Shown: positions 55,372 to 64,000 of the stretch, one piece after another
Numbering within the stretch: position 1 is the first letter of the stretch
How the letters are laid out: every line of letters starts with the position of its first letter
Assembly: GCF_902196125.1 (NCBI RefSeq)
Contig: NZ_CABIKG010000002.1
Location: forward strand, 1 to 64,000
Reading direction: 5' to 3'
DNA from: Helicobacter suis
Lineage (GTDB): Bacteria > Campylobacterota > Campylobacteria > Campylobacterales > Helicobacteraceae
DNA: 64,000 nucleotides
The notes under the pieces: generated by a model
Databases searched by the model: none
Told to the model about the DNA's origin: nothing
Seen by the model: only the letters and a program-made list of their open reading frames with translations
Program-made: the position numbers and the translations under genes

Positions 55372-56253
55372 ATGAAAAGAACAATGATAGCCATTCCCCT
55401 AGCTACAGCACTTTTAGGTGCTGCAGAAAGCCCGCAGTCTCCAACGAAGAAGTCTGATCACAAACATGCACAACATGTACGGATCTCTAAAAAGCACACC
55501 TCTAGCTCAGGACGCGGGGAAAGGAACGCCTTTTTTGTAGGCGCGGATTACCAACTGGGTATGTTTACCTCCACTGAACAAGCTTGTGCAAACGCGGCTC
55601 AGTGTGCTGGGAGTGCAGCGGGCAGTAGCACCGATATTAGTGGAGATTCTACCTCCGTTAGTTGGGGTAACATGGGTAGCCACACCTTTAAGGGAAATGT
55701 AAACGCCCGTAACCATGTTACTAATGGTTTTGGGGTTGTAGTAGGGTATAAGCACTTCTTTAAAAAGTTGCCTGAGCTTGGAATGCGTTACTATGGCTTT
55801 TTTGATTATAACGCTTCTGATTACCGCTACTTTAAAAGCATTGATCCTAATAGCAATTGGAACAATAGCATGTATCACCCCACTAATATTTTTGCCTACG
55901 GCGTGGGGACAGATGTCCTTTTTAACCCCCAAATCTTTAATAAAGAAAATTTCCACTTTGGCTTCTTTGCAGGGGCTGCCATTGGTGGGTCTTCTTTTGG
56001 TCCTATGAACTGGTATTATAAAAAGCTAATGGAGACCTACGCCGGGCATATGCGAATCTCTAGCTTTAACTTCTTCCTTAATGGCGGGATTCGCTTTGGC
56101 ACAAAACATAATGGCTTTGAGGTAGGCATTAAAATTCCGCTTATCCGCACTAACTACTACACCGCTTTAGGTAATATACCCGCCGGTCTTCCTTTCAAAG
56201 CAACTTTGCAACGCGACTTTGCTTTCTACTGGCGCTATCTCGTTGACTTCTAA
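55372..56253 (+). CDS. Helicobacter outer-membrane protein (Hor/Hof-like)
   Basis: The 293-residue protein has an N-terminal signal peptide (MKRTMIAIPLATALLGAAES), then a His/Lys-rich stretch (KKSDHKHAQHVRISKKH) and a beta-barrel with the genus pattern: NAFFVGADYQLGMF, NGFGVVVGYKHFF, FAYGVGTDVLFN and a C-terminal aromatic tail FAFYWRYLVDF. It likely inserts via BAM. The His-rich segment could bind metal; that is inference. Function otherwise unknown. Confidence 0.88.
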   Translation: MKRTMIAIPLATALLGAAESPQSPTKKSDHKHAQHVRISKKHTSSSGRGERNAFFVGADYQLGMFTSTEQACANAAQCAGSAAGSSTDISGDSTSVSWGNMGSHTFKGNVNARNHVTNGFGVVVGYKHFFKKLPELGMRYYGFFDYNASDYRYFKSIDPNSNWNNSMYHPTNIFAYGVGTDVLFNPQIFNKENFHFGFFAGAAIGGSSFGPMNWYYKKLMETYAGHMRISSFNFFLNGGIRFGTKHNGFEVGIKIPLIRTNYYTALGNIPAGLPFKATLQRDFAFYWRYLVDF

Positions 56254-56282
56254 GATTTTACTTTTGCCCCTTATGGGGCTTA

Positions 56283-56382
56283 TGGAGAGCAAGCAACACT
56301 GGTGTGTGCCTTGGGCTTCAAACCCAAAGAGCGTTTAGGTGTTCTAAGCGCTGCGAAGTTCGATTCTTTGGCTCTCTTGCCA
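56283..56382 (+). tRNA. selC: Probable selenocysteine tRNA (anticodon UCA), irregular
   Basis: The anticodon stem TTGGG/CCCAA holds loop CTTCAAA, anticodon UCA, which reads UGA. The variable arm is very long (9 bp, AGCGTTTAG pairs with CTAAGCGCT). The D-stem has ACAC/GTGT with a 4-base loop plus two more pairs past a bulged A, and the T arm is CGAAG-TTCGATT-CTTTG. The 3' end is encoded GCCA. A 6-bp D stem, 4-base D loop and G73 match tRNA-Sec rather than tRNA-Ser. Irregularities are a mismatched first acceptor pair (U-U), a G-U second pair and the D-stem bulge, so it may be decaying. Confidence 0.75.
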
Positions 56383-56398
56383 ATCTAAGGTTTTTTAA

Positions 56399-57241
56399 AT
56401 GCAACAAATTTTTTTATGCTCGATCTCTAATGTGAGTAGCGGGGATTGTAGCGAAGATTGTGCTTACTGCACCCAAAGTTCCCACCATCAGGGTAAAATC
56501 CGCCGTTATAAATACAAAAAAGAACAAGAAGTTTTAGAAGAAGCCAAATACTTACATGCTTTAGGCGCACTAGGCTTTTGTTTGGTAACCTCGGGGCGCG
56601 GGCTTGAGGATCAAAAATGCGATTATATCGCTAAGTTAGCTAGAATAATTAAGCAAGAAGTGCCCCATTTACACCTCATTGCTTGTTGCGGGCGTGCAGA
56701 TATTGAGTCTTTAAAATATCTTAAAGAAAATGGCATTGATAGCTACAACCACAATTTAGAAACCTCAGAAAAGTTTTTTAAAAATATCTGTTCTACCCAC
56801 CCTTTTAAAGAGCGTTATCAAACCTGTGAAAATGTGTTAAAGGCGGGTTTGAGTCTATGTTCGGGGGGCATTTTTGGACTAGGTGAGAGTGTAGTTGATC
56901 GCATAGAATTTTTAAGAGTCTTACAATCTCTAAGCCCTGCCACCACCCCTATTAACTTTTTTATCCCAAGCCCCTCTTTGCCCATTAAAGAGAGCGTTTT
57001 AAGCCCAGAGGAAGCCCTAGAATGTGTGATTTTAGCTAGAGAGTTTCTGCCTAAAACGCGCTTAATGGTAGCTGGAGGGCGTGAAGTGGTCTTTGGCAAA
57101 AACCAAAGAGAGATTTTTGAGTACGGCGTAAATGCCATTGTTTTAGGGGATTATCTCACCACAAAGGGTAATGCCCCACATCACGATTTACAAATGCTTA
57201 AAGAATATGGCCTAAGCATTGCTACTAGCTGTGATGGGTAG
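56399..57241 (+). CDS. bioB: Biotin synthase
   Basis: The 280-residue radical-SAM protein has the CxxxCxxC cluster C17-C21-C24 (DCSEDCAYC). Conserved biotin-synthase tracts are present: SYNHNLETSEKFF, CSGGIFGLGESVVDRI and FFIPSPSLP. It inserts sulphur into dethiobiotin. It begins 17 bp after the tRNA and overlaps the yihY-like start. H. pylori has the same bioB-yihY order. Confidence 0.96.
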   Translation: MQQIFLCSISNVSSGDCSEDCAYCTQSSHHQGKIRRYKYKKEQEVLEEAKYLHALGALGFCLVTSGRGLEDQKCDYIAKLARIIKQEVPHLHLIACCGRADIESLKYLKENGIDSYNHNLETSEKFFKNICSTHPFKERYQTCENVLKAGLSLCSGGIFGLGESVVDRIEFLRVLQSLSPATTPINFFIPSPSLPIKESVLSPEEALECVILAREFLPKTRLMVAGGREVVFGKNQREIFEYGVNAIVLGDYLTTKGNAPHHDLQMLKEYGLSIATSCDG

Positions 57242-58106
57242 GCTTTTAGAGCGCATAGAACAATTTTTTAAAGGCATTTTGGGTTTCTTTTATGCCTGCA
57301 ATGCCTTAACTTCTGATCGCACAAAAAAGCGCTTTGAGGAAATGGCCTCGCTTTTTTACTACGCCTCCTCTTTAAGCTTTTATACGATTCTCTCTCTTTC
57401 TCCTATCTTGCTCTTTATCGCCCTTGTTTTTGTTAGCCCCTTTTCTCAGGTCTTTGAGGTAGAAAAGTTACTTTTTCCAGATAGCCCGGATTTTATTAAA
57501 GTAACCCGTTCTTTTTTTAAATCTTTCATGCAAAATAACCGTGCCTTAGGCATTGTAGAAATCTCTTTTATCGCGCTTGCTTTCTTTTTATTCTGTGAAA
57601 ACTACCGCTACATCGCCTCTAAGATTTTTAACGCTGAACCGCGCGATTACTTCACCTTTCAAGGAAAAAGGATTTTTGTTTTTTGGGGATTTGGTACGGG
57701 GATTGTCTTCATGCTTGTTTTACCCTGTATTCTTATTTATGATATTAAAATGCAGGATTTAGCGCGCGGGTGGCAACTCTCTTTTTTACATTGGCTAGGT
57801 TCTTATGTTTTCTTTCTTTTACTCTTTCTTATCCCGACTAATAAAACCTTTAAACGGCTTTCATGGTCTCTTTTATGGAGTTTTATCACTAGTATTTGTT
57901 GGAATTTGATGAAATGGGGCTTTGTTTATTATGTGCTTTATAACCGCACTTACCACGAACTCTATGGCTCAATTTCTATCCTATGGTTTTTAATGTCTTA
58001 TATTTATGTTTCTTGGTTACTCTTGCTCTTTGGCATGTATGGGTGTGAGGTGTGCGATCAAAATAGCAGACCCTTATTAAAGCGTTCCAATACTAAAGAT
58101 ATTTGA
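57234..58106 (+). CDS. YihY-family inner-membrane protein
   Basis: The ~290-residue protein has about six membrane segments in the YihY/BrkB (formerly RNase BN) pattern: FYYASSLSFYTILSLSPILLFIAL, FLFCENYRYIASKIF and YGSISILWFLMSYIYVSWLLLLFGMYG. Function is not firmly known; it is not a nuclease. I start it at the ATG at 57234 (MGRLLERIEQFF), overlapping the end of bioB. Confidence 0.87.
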   Translation: MGRLLERIEQFFKGILGFFYACNALTSDRTKKRFEEMASLFYYASSLSFYTILSLSPILLFIALVFVSPFSQVFEVEKLLFPDSPDFIKVTRSFFKSFMQNNRALGIVEISFIALAFFLFCENYRYIASKIFNAEPRDYFTFQGKRIFVFWGFGTGIVFMLVLPCILIYDIKMQDLARGWQLSFLHWLGSYVFFLLLFLIPTNKTFKRLSWSLLWSFITSICWNLMKWGFVYYVLYNRTYHELYGSISILWFLMSYIYVSWLLLLFGMYGCEVCDQNSRPLLKRSNTKDI

Positions 58107-58119
58107 ATTAAAAAGCGTA

Positions 58120-58521
58120 TTAGGCTTTTTGTTTGGCTAAAACATCTAAAATAGCATTGATAAGCTTTGGGGCTTGATCTTCGCCGTATTGTTTGGCTAA
58201 TTCAATGGCCTCGTTAATTACAATGGGAGGCTTAGTGTTTGTATAAAGCACTTCATAAGCCCCCAAGCGCAAAATCGCCCTCTCCATGCTCCCGATACGC
58301 TTAATAGGCCAATCTTTTAACAAGGGCTGTAAAATTTGATCTAAATTTTCTAAGCGATCTAATGTCCCTTGTAAAAGTTCTAAAGCAAATTGTTGTTGGG
58401 CGTTTTTGATCTTTCTTTGGTTTAAAAAATCAGTAGCCTTTTCTAATGCCGCTTCATTTCCGCTTTCATAGGCATAAAGTAGGCCAACAACTGCTTCTCT
58501 AACTTGACTTCTAGTTGCCAT
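58120..58521 (-). CDS. nusB: Transcription antitermination protein NusB
   Basis: The 133-residue helical protein has the NusB pattern (MATRSQVREAVVGLLYAYE, IKRIGSMERAILRLGAYEVLY, PPIVINEAIELAKQYGEDQAPKLINAILD). It works with NusE/S10 in rRNA antitermination. Start ATG 58521 is chosen over an upstream ATG because the family begins MATR here. One base separates it from ribH. Confidence 0.94.
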   Translation of the reverse strand: MATRSQVREAVVGLLYAYESGNEAALEKATDFLNQRKIKNAQQQFALELLQGTLDRLENLDQILQPLLKDWPIKRIGSMERAILRLGAYEVLYTNTKPPIVINEAIELAKQYGEDQAPKLINAILDVLAKQKA

Positions 58522-58522
58522 T

Positions 58523-58996
58523 TTAAAGTTTAGGGTAGAGATTAAGTAATTCAATCAAGGTTTGCATCGCCTCAAAGCCCTTATTGCCTGCTTTACTCCC
58601 GGCGCGCTCTAACGCCTGCTCAATATTTTCTGTAGTGAGTAAGCCAAAGCTTACAGGCAAGCCATATTTTAAAGTGGTGTTAGCAATGCCCTTTGTGGCC
58701 TCTGCGCTGATATAATCAAAATGCGGTGTGCCTCCTCTAATAAGTGCGCCTAGTACACATACCCCGTCGTATTTTTTAGATTCAAGAAGTTTAGCTAGTA
58801 CAAAGGGCAATTCATAGCCACCCGGAACTCTAATCACGCTTAGATTGGCTAAATTGCCTCCATGGCGTTTAAAATTATCTAGCGCGCCCTCTATCAGTCT
58901 ATCGCTAATTAAATGGTTAAAACGAGAGGCTAAAATCGCCACTCTTTCATGGCCTTGTAAGTTCAATGCCCCTTCAATGCTTTTAAATTCAGCCAT
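58523..58996 (-). CDS. ribH: 6,7-dimethyl-8-ribityllumazine synthase
   Basis: The 157-residue protein has RibH motifs: [55 protein letters not shown] with the catalytic His, and [16 protein letters not shown]. It makes the riboflavin precursor lumazine. Overlaps kdsA by 8 bp, nusB follows. Confidence 0.96.
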   Translation of the reverse strand: MAEFKSIEGALNLQGHERVAILASRFNHLISDRLIEGALDNFKRHGGNLANLSVIRVPGGYELPFVLAKLLESKKYDGVCVLGALIRGGTPHFDYISAEATKGIANTTLKYGLPVSFGLLTTENIEQALERAGSKAGNKGFEAMQTLIELLNLYPKL

Positions 58997-59822
58997 TAAA
59001 ATCCTTTAAATGGTGTTGACAGCTTTGTAGGGCTAATAAATCCTCTATTAAAGGTTGTAAATGCGCTGTATCAATCATATTAGCCCCATCGCTTAAAGCA
59101 TTCTTAGGGTCTAAATGGGTTTCCATAAAAAACCCATCTACCCCTACGGCTGCACTCGCCCTAGCTAGAAAGGGCACAAAGAAACTATCCCCCGTACTTT
59201 TACCCTCAGCCCCTCCGGGCATTTGCACGCTATGGGTGGCATCAAAGATCACCGGAGCAAAAGCGCGCATGATCACAAGTGAGCGCATATCCACCACCAA
59301 ATTAGCATACCCAAAGCTAGCCCCCCTCTCACAAAGATAAATCCCATGTTCTAAACAAGCTTGATAATGGGGGGTTTTATACCCCTTAGCGCGGGTTTTT
59401 AATGCCTTTAGCGCGCTATATTGCATATCTTTAGGGTGCATAAACTGCCCCTTCTTAATATTAAGGATTTTTTTAGTCTGTGCGGCTGCCACAATTAAAT
59501 CTGTTTGGCGGCATAAAAACGCTGGGATTTGTAGTACATCTACCACTTCAGCCACTCTACCCGCTTGCGCGCTTTCATGAATATCAGTTAAAAGTTTATA
59601 GCCAAATTTATTTTTAATGCTCTCTAGCATTAATAAACCCTTTTCTAATCCGGGCCCGCGATAACTCTCTAAACTGGTGCGATTAGCCTTATCAAAACTA
59701 GCTTTAAAGTAAAAATCAATTCTAGGGTCTGTGGCTAGAGGTTTAAGAGCATTGGCAATAGATTCTAACATAGACATTTGCTCAATCACACAAGGACCCG
59801 CAATCAAGACACATTTAGCCAA
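58989..59822 (-). CDS. kdsA: 3-deoxy-D-manno-octulosonate 8-phosphate synthase
   Basis: The 277-residue TIM-barrel protein begins ...[12 protein letters not shown] and has [36 protein letters not shown] and [16 protein letters not shown], typical of KdsA. It makes Kdo-8-phosphate for LPS. I choose TTG at 59822, preceded by AAGGAAGAG, because it gives the normal family length; the longer frame adds unrelated residues. The gene is divergent from pyrF. Confidence 0.93.
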   Translation of the reverse strand: MAKCVLIAGPCVIEQMSMLESIANALKPLATDPRIDFYFKASFDKANRTSLESYRGPGLEKGLLMLESIKNKFGYKLLTDIHESAQAGRVAEVVDVLQIPAFLCRQTDLIVAAAQTKKILNIKKGQFMHPKDMQYSALKALKTRAKGYKTPHYQACLEHGIYLCERGASFGYANLVVDMRSLVIMRAFAPVIFDATHSVQMPGGAEGKSTGDSFFVPFLARASAAVGVDGFFMETHLDPKNALSDGANMIDTAHLQPLIEDLLALQSCQHHLKDFNG

Positions 59823-59887
59823 ACTCTTCCTTAAATAGTGGTGTATAATGTTACATTCTAGTTTGTTTTTGCTAAAAAAGGGATATG

Positions 59888-60571
59888 ATGCAGCTGTGTT
59901 TAGCGCTAGATTTAGATAATAAGCGTACATGTTTAAACTTATTAAAACAACTTCAAGGGTTAAATCTGTGGGTAAAATTAGGTTTAAGGGGGTTTATCCG
60001 CGAGGGGCCACAATTTATACAAGAAATTAAAAACTTAGGCTTTAAAATTTTTTTAGATTTAAAATTACATGATATCAGCTCTACCATGCAAGCGGCTGCG
60101 CTAGAGTGTGCTAAATTAGGCGTAGAGATGATCACTTTACATGCAAGTGCCGGAAGTGAAGCGCTAGCAAGCGTAGTAGAAAAAATGCGCGCGTTAGAAA
60201 AAGCGCCTTTATTAATGGGGGTTAGTATTTTAACAAGTTTAGAGCAATCTCAAGTAGAACAAATCTACCATGTTTCTTTACAAGATCAAGTTTTACACCT
60301 TGCACAAATTTGTTTTAAAAGCGGTTTAGACGGGGTGGTGTGCTCTGTATTTGAGAGTAAAGCTATTAAGCAAGCTACTAGTACGCGCTTTTTAACTCTA
60401 ACCCCGGCCATTCGCCCCTTTACTCACAGCTTAGATGATCAAAAACGGGTGGGTAATTTAAAGGACGCTAGAGACGCCTTAGCCGATTTTATTGTCATTG
60501 GCCGCCCGATTTATGAGGATTCTAACCCCGTGCAAATCACCACTAAGATTTTAGAAATGATAGGAGATTAG
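59888..60571 (+). CDS. pyrF: Orotidine 5'-phosphate decarboxylase
   Basis: The 227-residue protein has the OMPDC pattern: [19 protein letters not shown], the catalytic [21 protein letters not shown] and a C-terminal [15 protein letters not shown] phosphate loop. It makes UMP. ATG 59888 (MQLCLALD) fits the family; an adjacent ATG at 59885 is the alternative. panC starts one base after its stop. Confidence 0.95.
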   Translation: MQLCLALDLDNKRTCLNLLKQLQGLNLWVKLGLRGFIREGPQFIQEIKNLGFKIFLDLKLHDISSTMQAAALECAKLGVEMITLHASAGSEALASVVEKMRALEKAPLLMGVSILTSLEQSQVEQIYHVSLQDQVLHLAQICFKSGLDGVVCSVFESKAIKQATSTRFLTLTPAIRPFTHSLDDQKRVGNLKDARDALADFIVIGRPIYEDSNPVQITTKILEMIGD

Positions 60572-60572
60572 C

Positions 60573-61385
60573 ATGCAGTTTTGCACTAAGGGCAGTGATT
60601 TAAGTCTATTTAGAGGCCAAGAAATTGGATTTGTACCCACAATGGGGGCGTTGCATTCTGGGCATGCAAGTTTAATCCAAAAGGCTAGAGCACAAAATAA
60701 GATCGTAATTGTTTCTATCTTTATCAACCCTACCCAATTTGGGCCCCATGAAGATTACAAGCAATATCCTAGAACTTTGCAAGCAGATTTAGAATTGTGT
60801 GAGGATTTGGGGGTAAGTGCTGTTTTTGCACCAGAACCTATAGAAATTTATCCTTTTAAACAAACTATTAAACTACAAGCGCCCCCCTCTTTACTAGGTT
60901 TTGAGGCGGATATGCGCCCACATCATTTTGATGGCGTTTTACAGGTGGTACTCAAGCTTTTTAATCTAGTGCGCCCTAAGCGGGCGTATTTTGGGCGCAA
61001 GGACGCCCAACAGCTTTTAATTATCCAGCATATGGTGGCTGATTTGTTTTTAGATATAGAGATTGTACCTTGTGAGATTGTGCGCGATTCTGATGGGTTA
61101 GCTTTAAGTTCGCGCAATGTGTATTTAAGCCAAGAGCAACGCCTAAGCGCGCTTAAACTCCCTCAGGCCCTAATGCGCATAAAAAAAGCCATTAGTGCGG
61201 GTGAAAAACATAGCGCTAATTTAATCCAGCTAGGTTTAGACGCGTTGCAAGGGCTAAAAGTGCACTATTTAGCGATATGTGATCACAATTTAGCACCCTT
61301 AGAGCAAATAGAGCCTACAAAAACCCTTATTTTATGCGCAATTCAAGTCGGGACTGTACGCTTATTAGATAATTTATGGGTGTGA
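60573..61385 (+). CDS. panC: Pantothenate synthetase
   Basis: The 270-residue protein has the class I nucleotidyl-transferase motif [57 protein letters not shown] and [10 protein letters not shown]. It joins pantoate and beta-alanine. It is directly downstream of pyrF and upstream of the repeat-bearing OMP promoter. Confidence 0.96.
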   Translation: MQFCTKGSDLSLFRGQEIGFVPTMGALHSGHASLIQKARAQNKIVIVSIFINPTQFGPHEDYKQYPRTLQADLELCEDLGVSAVFAPEPIEIYPFKQTIKLQAPPSLLGFEADMRPHHFDGVLQVVLKLFNLVRPKRAYFGRKDAQQLLIIQHMVADLFLDIEIVPCEIVRDSDGLALSSRNVYLSQEQRLSALKLPQALMRIKKAISAGEKHSANLIQLGLDALQGLKVHYLAICDHNLAPLEQIEPTKTLILCAIQVGTVRLLDNLWV

Positions 61386-61469
61386 GGGGCTAAGCTTGCA
61401 CCCTAAAAAATCTAACTTAGGAAAGTTGCTAAGCGCGGATCATCAAGGTCTTAAATTTATTAGACCTTT

Positions 61470-61568
61470 AGATTACTCATAGATTACTCATAGATTACTC
61501 ATAGATTACTCATAGATTACTCATAGATTACTCATAGATTACTCATAGATTACTCATAGATTACTAAT
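61470..61568 (+). repeat. 11-bp tandem repeat array upstream of Hop-like OMP gene
   Basis: The unit AGATTACTCAT occurs eight times perfectly at 61470-61557, followed by one copy with a single change (AGATTACTAAT). Units sit head to tail with no gaps. The array ends 17 bases before the TATAAT at 61586-61591, so the last copy occupies the -35 region. Confidence 0.97.
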
Positions 61569-61585
61569 TGTTACCTAATTCGCAA

Positions 61586-61591
61586 TATAAT
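61586..61591 (+). promoter_or_regulatory. -10 box of Hop-like OMP gene
   Basis: TATAAT lies 29 bases before the ATG at 61621. The -35 position (61563-61568) falls in the last repeat unit, so repeat changes would alter upstream contacts. Confidence 0.7.
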
Positions 61592-61620
61592 ATGAAAGTA
61601 TTTGAATGTGGATTTTTGTC

Positions 61621-63534
61621 ATGGTTAAAAGATTAGGATTAGTTTTATTAGTTGTTAGTGTTTTTGGTTTGAGTGCAGCCGATCTTGATATCCGCAACGG
61701 CTTATTTATTGGCGCTCAATATGGCATGAACAATGAGGATTTAAGTAGCCAAACTAAAGTACCTTGCCCCATCTGTGCTTTAGATCAAAGTGTGGTTAGT
61801 TTACCTAGCCTAGATAGTAAAGCCAAATACCCGCCCACTGTAGTAGGTTGGGTTAATAGCCTTGATTCAAATATCACGCAAGCGTTAAACGAACTCACTG
61901 ATTTAAACAATCTTTTATTACAAGCCCAAATTGATAACCAAGCCCTAACTTCTCGAACTAGTATATCTCTGTCTGATATTGAGGGGTTGCCCACACTTGA
62001 AGCCCAAATTCAGACAACTATTACTGAGTTAACTAGCTATATAAGTGCCCATGCTAATAGCTCAGATAACCAAAGTGTGCTTTCTAAATATAACTCTATG
62101 TTATCTGAAATTAAAAGTTTGCAAAGCCAAATCACTACGGAGGTGAATGATTATAATAGCGCTATATCCACGCAAACAGCAAGTTATAACAAGGCAAAGA
62201 CGGAATATGAAAATAAATTAAACCAATATAATACAGAGAAAGACAAATACCAAAGCGTAGTTGATAATGTTGCTAACTCTCTTAGTAACGCTACAAGCAA
62301 TCAAGAAAATCAAAAAAATCAAACTATACAAGATGTAACCAATAGTATTAATTCAATCATTAAAGGTTTACAAGCTTTAGAAACCTCTAGTTCTTGGCCA
62401 TATAGCGGAGTTTGGACGCAATCTCAATACAACAACGCGATTAATTACGGGCAAAATATAACCGGAGTAACAGCTTCGTGTATGACAGACACTACTTGTA
62501 AAAATTCATCAAAAACAGCCGCTCAGATAGCTAAAGATTTAAGCGATCAACAATTTCAACAATTATCGCCATGCTTGTATCATATTAAAAATTGCCCCCT
62601 CAGTACACAAACTCCACAAGAGAAACTAACATACTTAACAGAGACTGTGGAATGGTTTAGCTGGATGGCCGCTTTAGTGTCTAATAATTCTACAGAAAGA
62701 ACCGAATTAATCAATGATTATAAGACTTTTCTTAGCCTTTTGAGTCAACAAACTTATAAGAATTTTCAACAACTTTTTCCCACAACCTCCCAAGCCATGC
62801 AACCCGCCCCTACTATGACTACCCCTAACACTTTGAGTTTTAACTATAAAAACTTTGCTAATGCTATTGCAGCGGTGGATAGCACAAAAACAAGTTTAGT
62901 GCCTATGATGACTACCATTAATCGTTTCACTAAACCCTATGCTAATAGAAGTTATAATGGCGCAATTTTACTAGGCTATCAATCTTTCTTTAGTAAGCAT
63001 TTTGGCTACTCTATTCAGGGTAGCGTAGGGTATGGTTATATCTCAAGCCCACTTTTTGCACAGCAATATTTTGGCTCAAATATTTTAAGAAGTTTACAAG
63101 GCGTATCGGTTAATTTAGGCGCTGATTTGTATTGGGATTTTAACGCGCCTCAAAGTAATAGCGCCGCATTTTATGGGATTTTTGTTGGGCTATCTGGGGG
63201 GAGTATGAATTATGATTTAAGCGCACAAAGTGATATTTGGCGCGCCTCTTATGATTTTGATTTAGATTTAGGTTTGCGCTTTCAGTTTGGGGCAAATATT
63301 TTTAAAGTTGGGGCGGATATTCCTTTATTAAAACATAATCTTAACTGGGAAGTAGGGGTTACTGGGCATGCGCCTATTAACTTTGAAATGCAACAAGGGA
63401 TACAAGATAGCGGGTTTTTTATCCAGTATGATCGAATCATTTTATGGCGCGCCTCTAGTTTCTGGGCGATTATCCATCGCCATTTAAGAAAAAGAACAAG
63501 TGTGCGCCGTGTTTATGATCCGTATAGATTTTAA
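61621..63534 (+). CDS. Hop-like outer-membrane protein
   Basis: The ~637-residue protein has a signal peptide (VKRLGLVLLVVSVFGLSAA) and FIGAQYGMNNED as first strand. A long helical, Gln/Asn/Ser-rich passenger region carries a few Cys pairs, and a C-terminal barrel begins NGAILLGYQSFFSKHFGYSIQG. The end RRVYDPYRF keeps a terminal Phe. It sits next to panC, where H. pylori carries hopZ, so it is probably the positional counterpart. The adhesin role is inference. Confidence 0.88.
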   Translation: MVKRLGLVLLVVSVFGLSAADLDIRNGLFIGAQYGMNNEDLSSQTKVPCPICALDQSVVSLPSLDSKAKYPPTVVGWVNSLDSNITQALNELTDLNNLLLQAQIDNQALTSRTSISLSDIEGLPTLEAQIQTTITELTSYISAHANSSDNQSVLSKYNSMLSEIKSLQSQITTEVNDYNSAISTQTASYNKAKTEYENKLNQYNTEKDKYQSVVDNVANSLSNATSNQENQKNQTIQDVTNSINSIIKGLQALETSSSWPYSGVWTQSQYNNAINYGQNITGVTASCMTDTTCKNSSKTAAQIAKDLSDQQFQQLSPCLYHIKNCPLSTQTPQEKLTYLTETVEWFSWMAALVSNNSTERTELINDYKTFLSLLSQQTYKNFQQLFPTTSQAMQPAPTMTTPNTLSFNYKNFANAIAAVDSTKTSLVPMMTTINRFTKPYANRSYNGAILLGYQSFFSKHFGYSIQGSVGYGYISSPLFAQQYFGSNILRSLQGVSVNLGADLYWDFNAPQSNSAAFYGIFVGLSGGSMNYDLSAQSDIWRASYDFDLDLGLRFQFGANIFKVGADIPLLKHNLNWEVGVTGHAPINFEMQQGIQDSGFFIQYDRIILWRASSFWAIIHRHLRKRTSVRRVYDPYRF

Positions 63535-63579
63535 CCCCGCTTCAAACCCCCCATGCGGGCAAAATCTTTAGGATTTAAC

Positions 63580-64000
63580 TTATTTGAAAGATTTTTTCAT
63601 GTCAATGACATGTCTAAATAAAGCATTAGAGTGGGTGAGATCGTAAAAAACTTGATCAATATCTTTACCCTCAACGAGTTTAATTTCTGGGTAGATATTG
63701 TGCAAAATGGAAAAATCTAGCATTTCTTGGGTTTCTTTGATCCCGCCTACTAAAGAGCCATAAACTTTTTTATTGGGGTCAAAAACAAGTTGGGCAATGC
63801 TCATAGTGGGCATTACATTAAAGGGGGGCAAACCCACAATGGCTAATTCCCCACCATAAGCTAAGCAACGAACATAATCTGTTAGATCGTATTTAGTTGG
63901 GATTGTAGAGAGAATAAAATCTAAATTGGCATGTTTGGCGTCTTTAACAGAGCTATAATAATGCTTAGCGCCCATATCCATTGCCATTTCTTTTTTAGAT
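63580..64000 (-). CDS. Zinc-type alcohol dehydrogenase, C-terminal part, cut by window edge
   Basis: The frame is open to the window edge, so only the C-terminal ~139 residues are visible. They match the NADP-dependent cinnamyl-alcohol-dehydrogenase-like family: AMDMGAKHYYSS ends the Rossmann start, then DFILSTIPTKYDL, GELAIVGLPP and KVYGSLVGGIKETQEMLDF. It is convergent with the Hop gene. Confidence 0.9.
   Translation of the reverse strand, partial: SKKEMAMDMGAKHYYSSVKDAKHANLDFILSTIPTKYDLTDYVRCLAYGGELAIVGLPPFNVMPTMSIAQLVFDPNKKVYGSLVGGIKETQEMLDFSILHNIYPEIKLVEGKDIDQVFYDLTHSNALFRHVIDMKKSFK

Noticed and set aside
55507-55956. 149-residue frame antisense to the OMP gene
   Set aside because: It mirrors the codon pattern of the strongly supported OMP gene on the plus strand and has no own motifs.
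56283-56382. tRNA-Ser reading
   Set aside because: The long variable arm also fits tRNA-Ser, but the anticodon in the loop is UCA (reads UGA), and the 4-base D loop fits tRNA-Sec.
61470-61568. CRISPR array
   Set aside because: The 11-bp units are directly adjacent with no spacers, and no cas genes are in the window. It is a simple tandem repeat.

Overview
The window is chromosomal DNA from a gastric-type Helicobacter, probably a non-pylori species. Nearly every housekeeping gene has a close H. pylori counterpart, and several blocks keep the order I remember from H. pylori: ftsE/ftsX/envC-like with trmB and rluD; flaG-fliD-fliS; thrS-infC-rpmI-rplT; nusB-ribH-kdsA-pyrF-panC-Hop porin; bioB-yihY; ferredoxin-ppx-waaC-acyltransferase; lpxE/eptA near gltA/icd. 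Other genus marks are AmiF formamidase, Pfr ferritin, FeoB, two outer-membrane proteins and several simple-repeat contingency loci. The joins between blocks differ from H. pylori, so this is a rearranged relative. The species is inference.

Layout. 1-5.4 kb is an accessory island: the right end of an IS608-like element inserted in a tyrosine integrase, then two overlapping DNA methyltransferase genes, the larger with a nuclease-like C-terminus. 5.4-13.2 kb holds icd, a DUF697 GTPase gene split by a complete IS605-type element (tnpA/tnpB), gltA, and eptA-lpxE for lipid A modification. 13.3-21.6 kb runs leftward: lipid A acyltransferase, waaC, ppx/gppA, ferredoxin, folB, plsY, a lipoprotein, KtrAB potassium uptake and asparaginase. 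21.6-31.9 kb is the flaG-fliD-fliS flagellar-cap operon and the ftsE-ftsX-envC division group, followed by trmB, an FN3 lipoprotein, rluD and dapF; a 177-bp mini-IS sits just before rluD.

31.9-40 kb holds an AI-2E-family permease, a repeat-controlled glycosyltransferase, an esterase, a flavin oxidoreductase and a small glycoconjugate cluster. 40-42 kb is decaying DNA with an IS remnant and two broken genes. 42-52 kb carries amiF, pfr, feoB, an orphan ModC-type ATPase, an RluA-family synthase, pyrG, an AMIN protein, FtsB-like protein and recA. 52-64 kb carries a 42-residue lipoprotein, thrS-infC-rpmI-rplT, an outer-membrane protein, a probable selenocysteine tRNA, bioB, yihY, nusB-ribH-kdsA, pyrF-panC, an 11-bp tandem repeat, a Hop-like porin and a partial alcohol dehydrogenase.

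Two themes link the region. One is reversible surface variation: eptA is off at a T9 tract, a glycosyltransferase is off at a (CT)10 tract, and both outer-membrane protein genes have repeats in their promoters. The other is IS200/IS605 activity with TnpB/reRNA: two families are present, one complete, one mini-element and several remnants. One insertion can be reversed on paper to restore the GTPase reading frame exactly.
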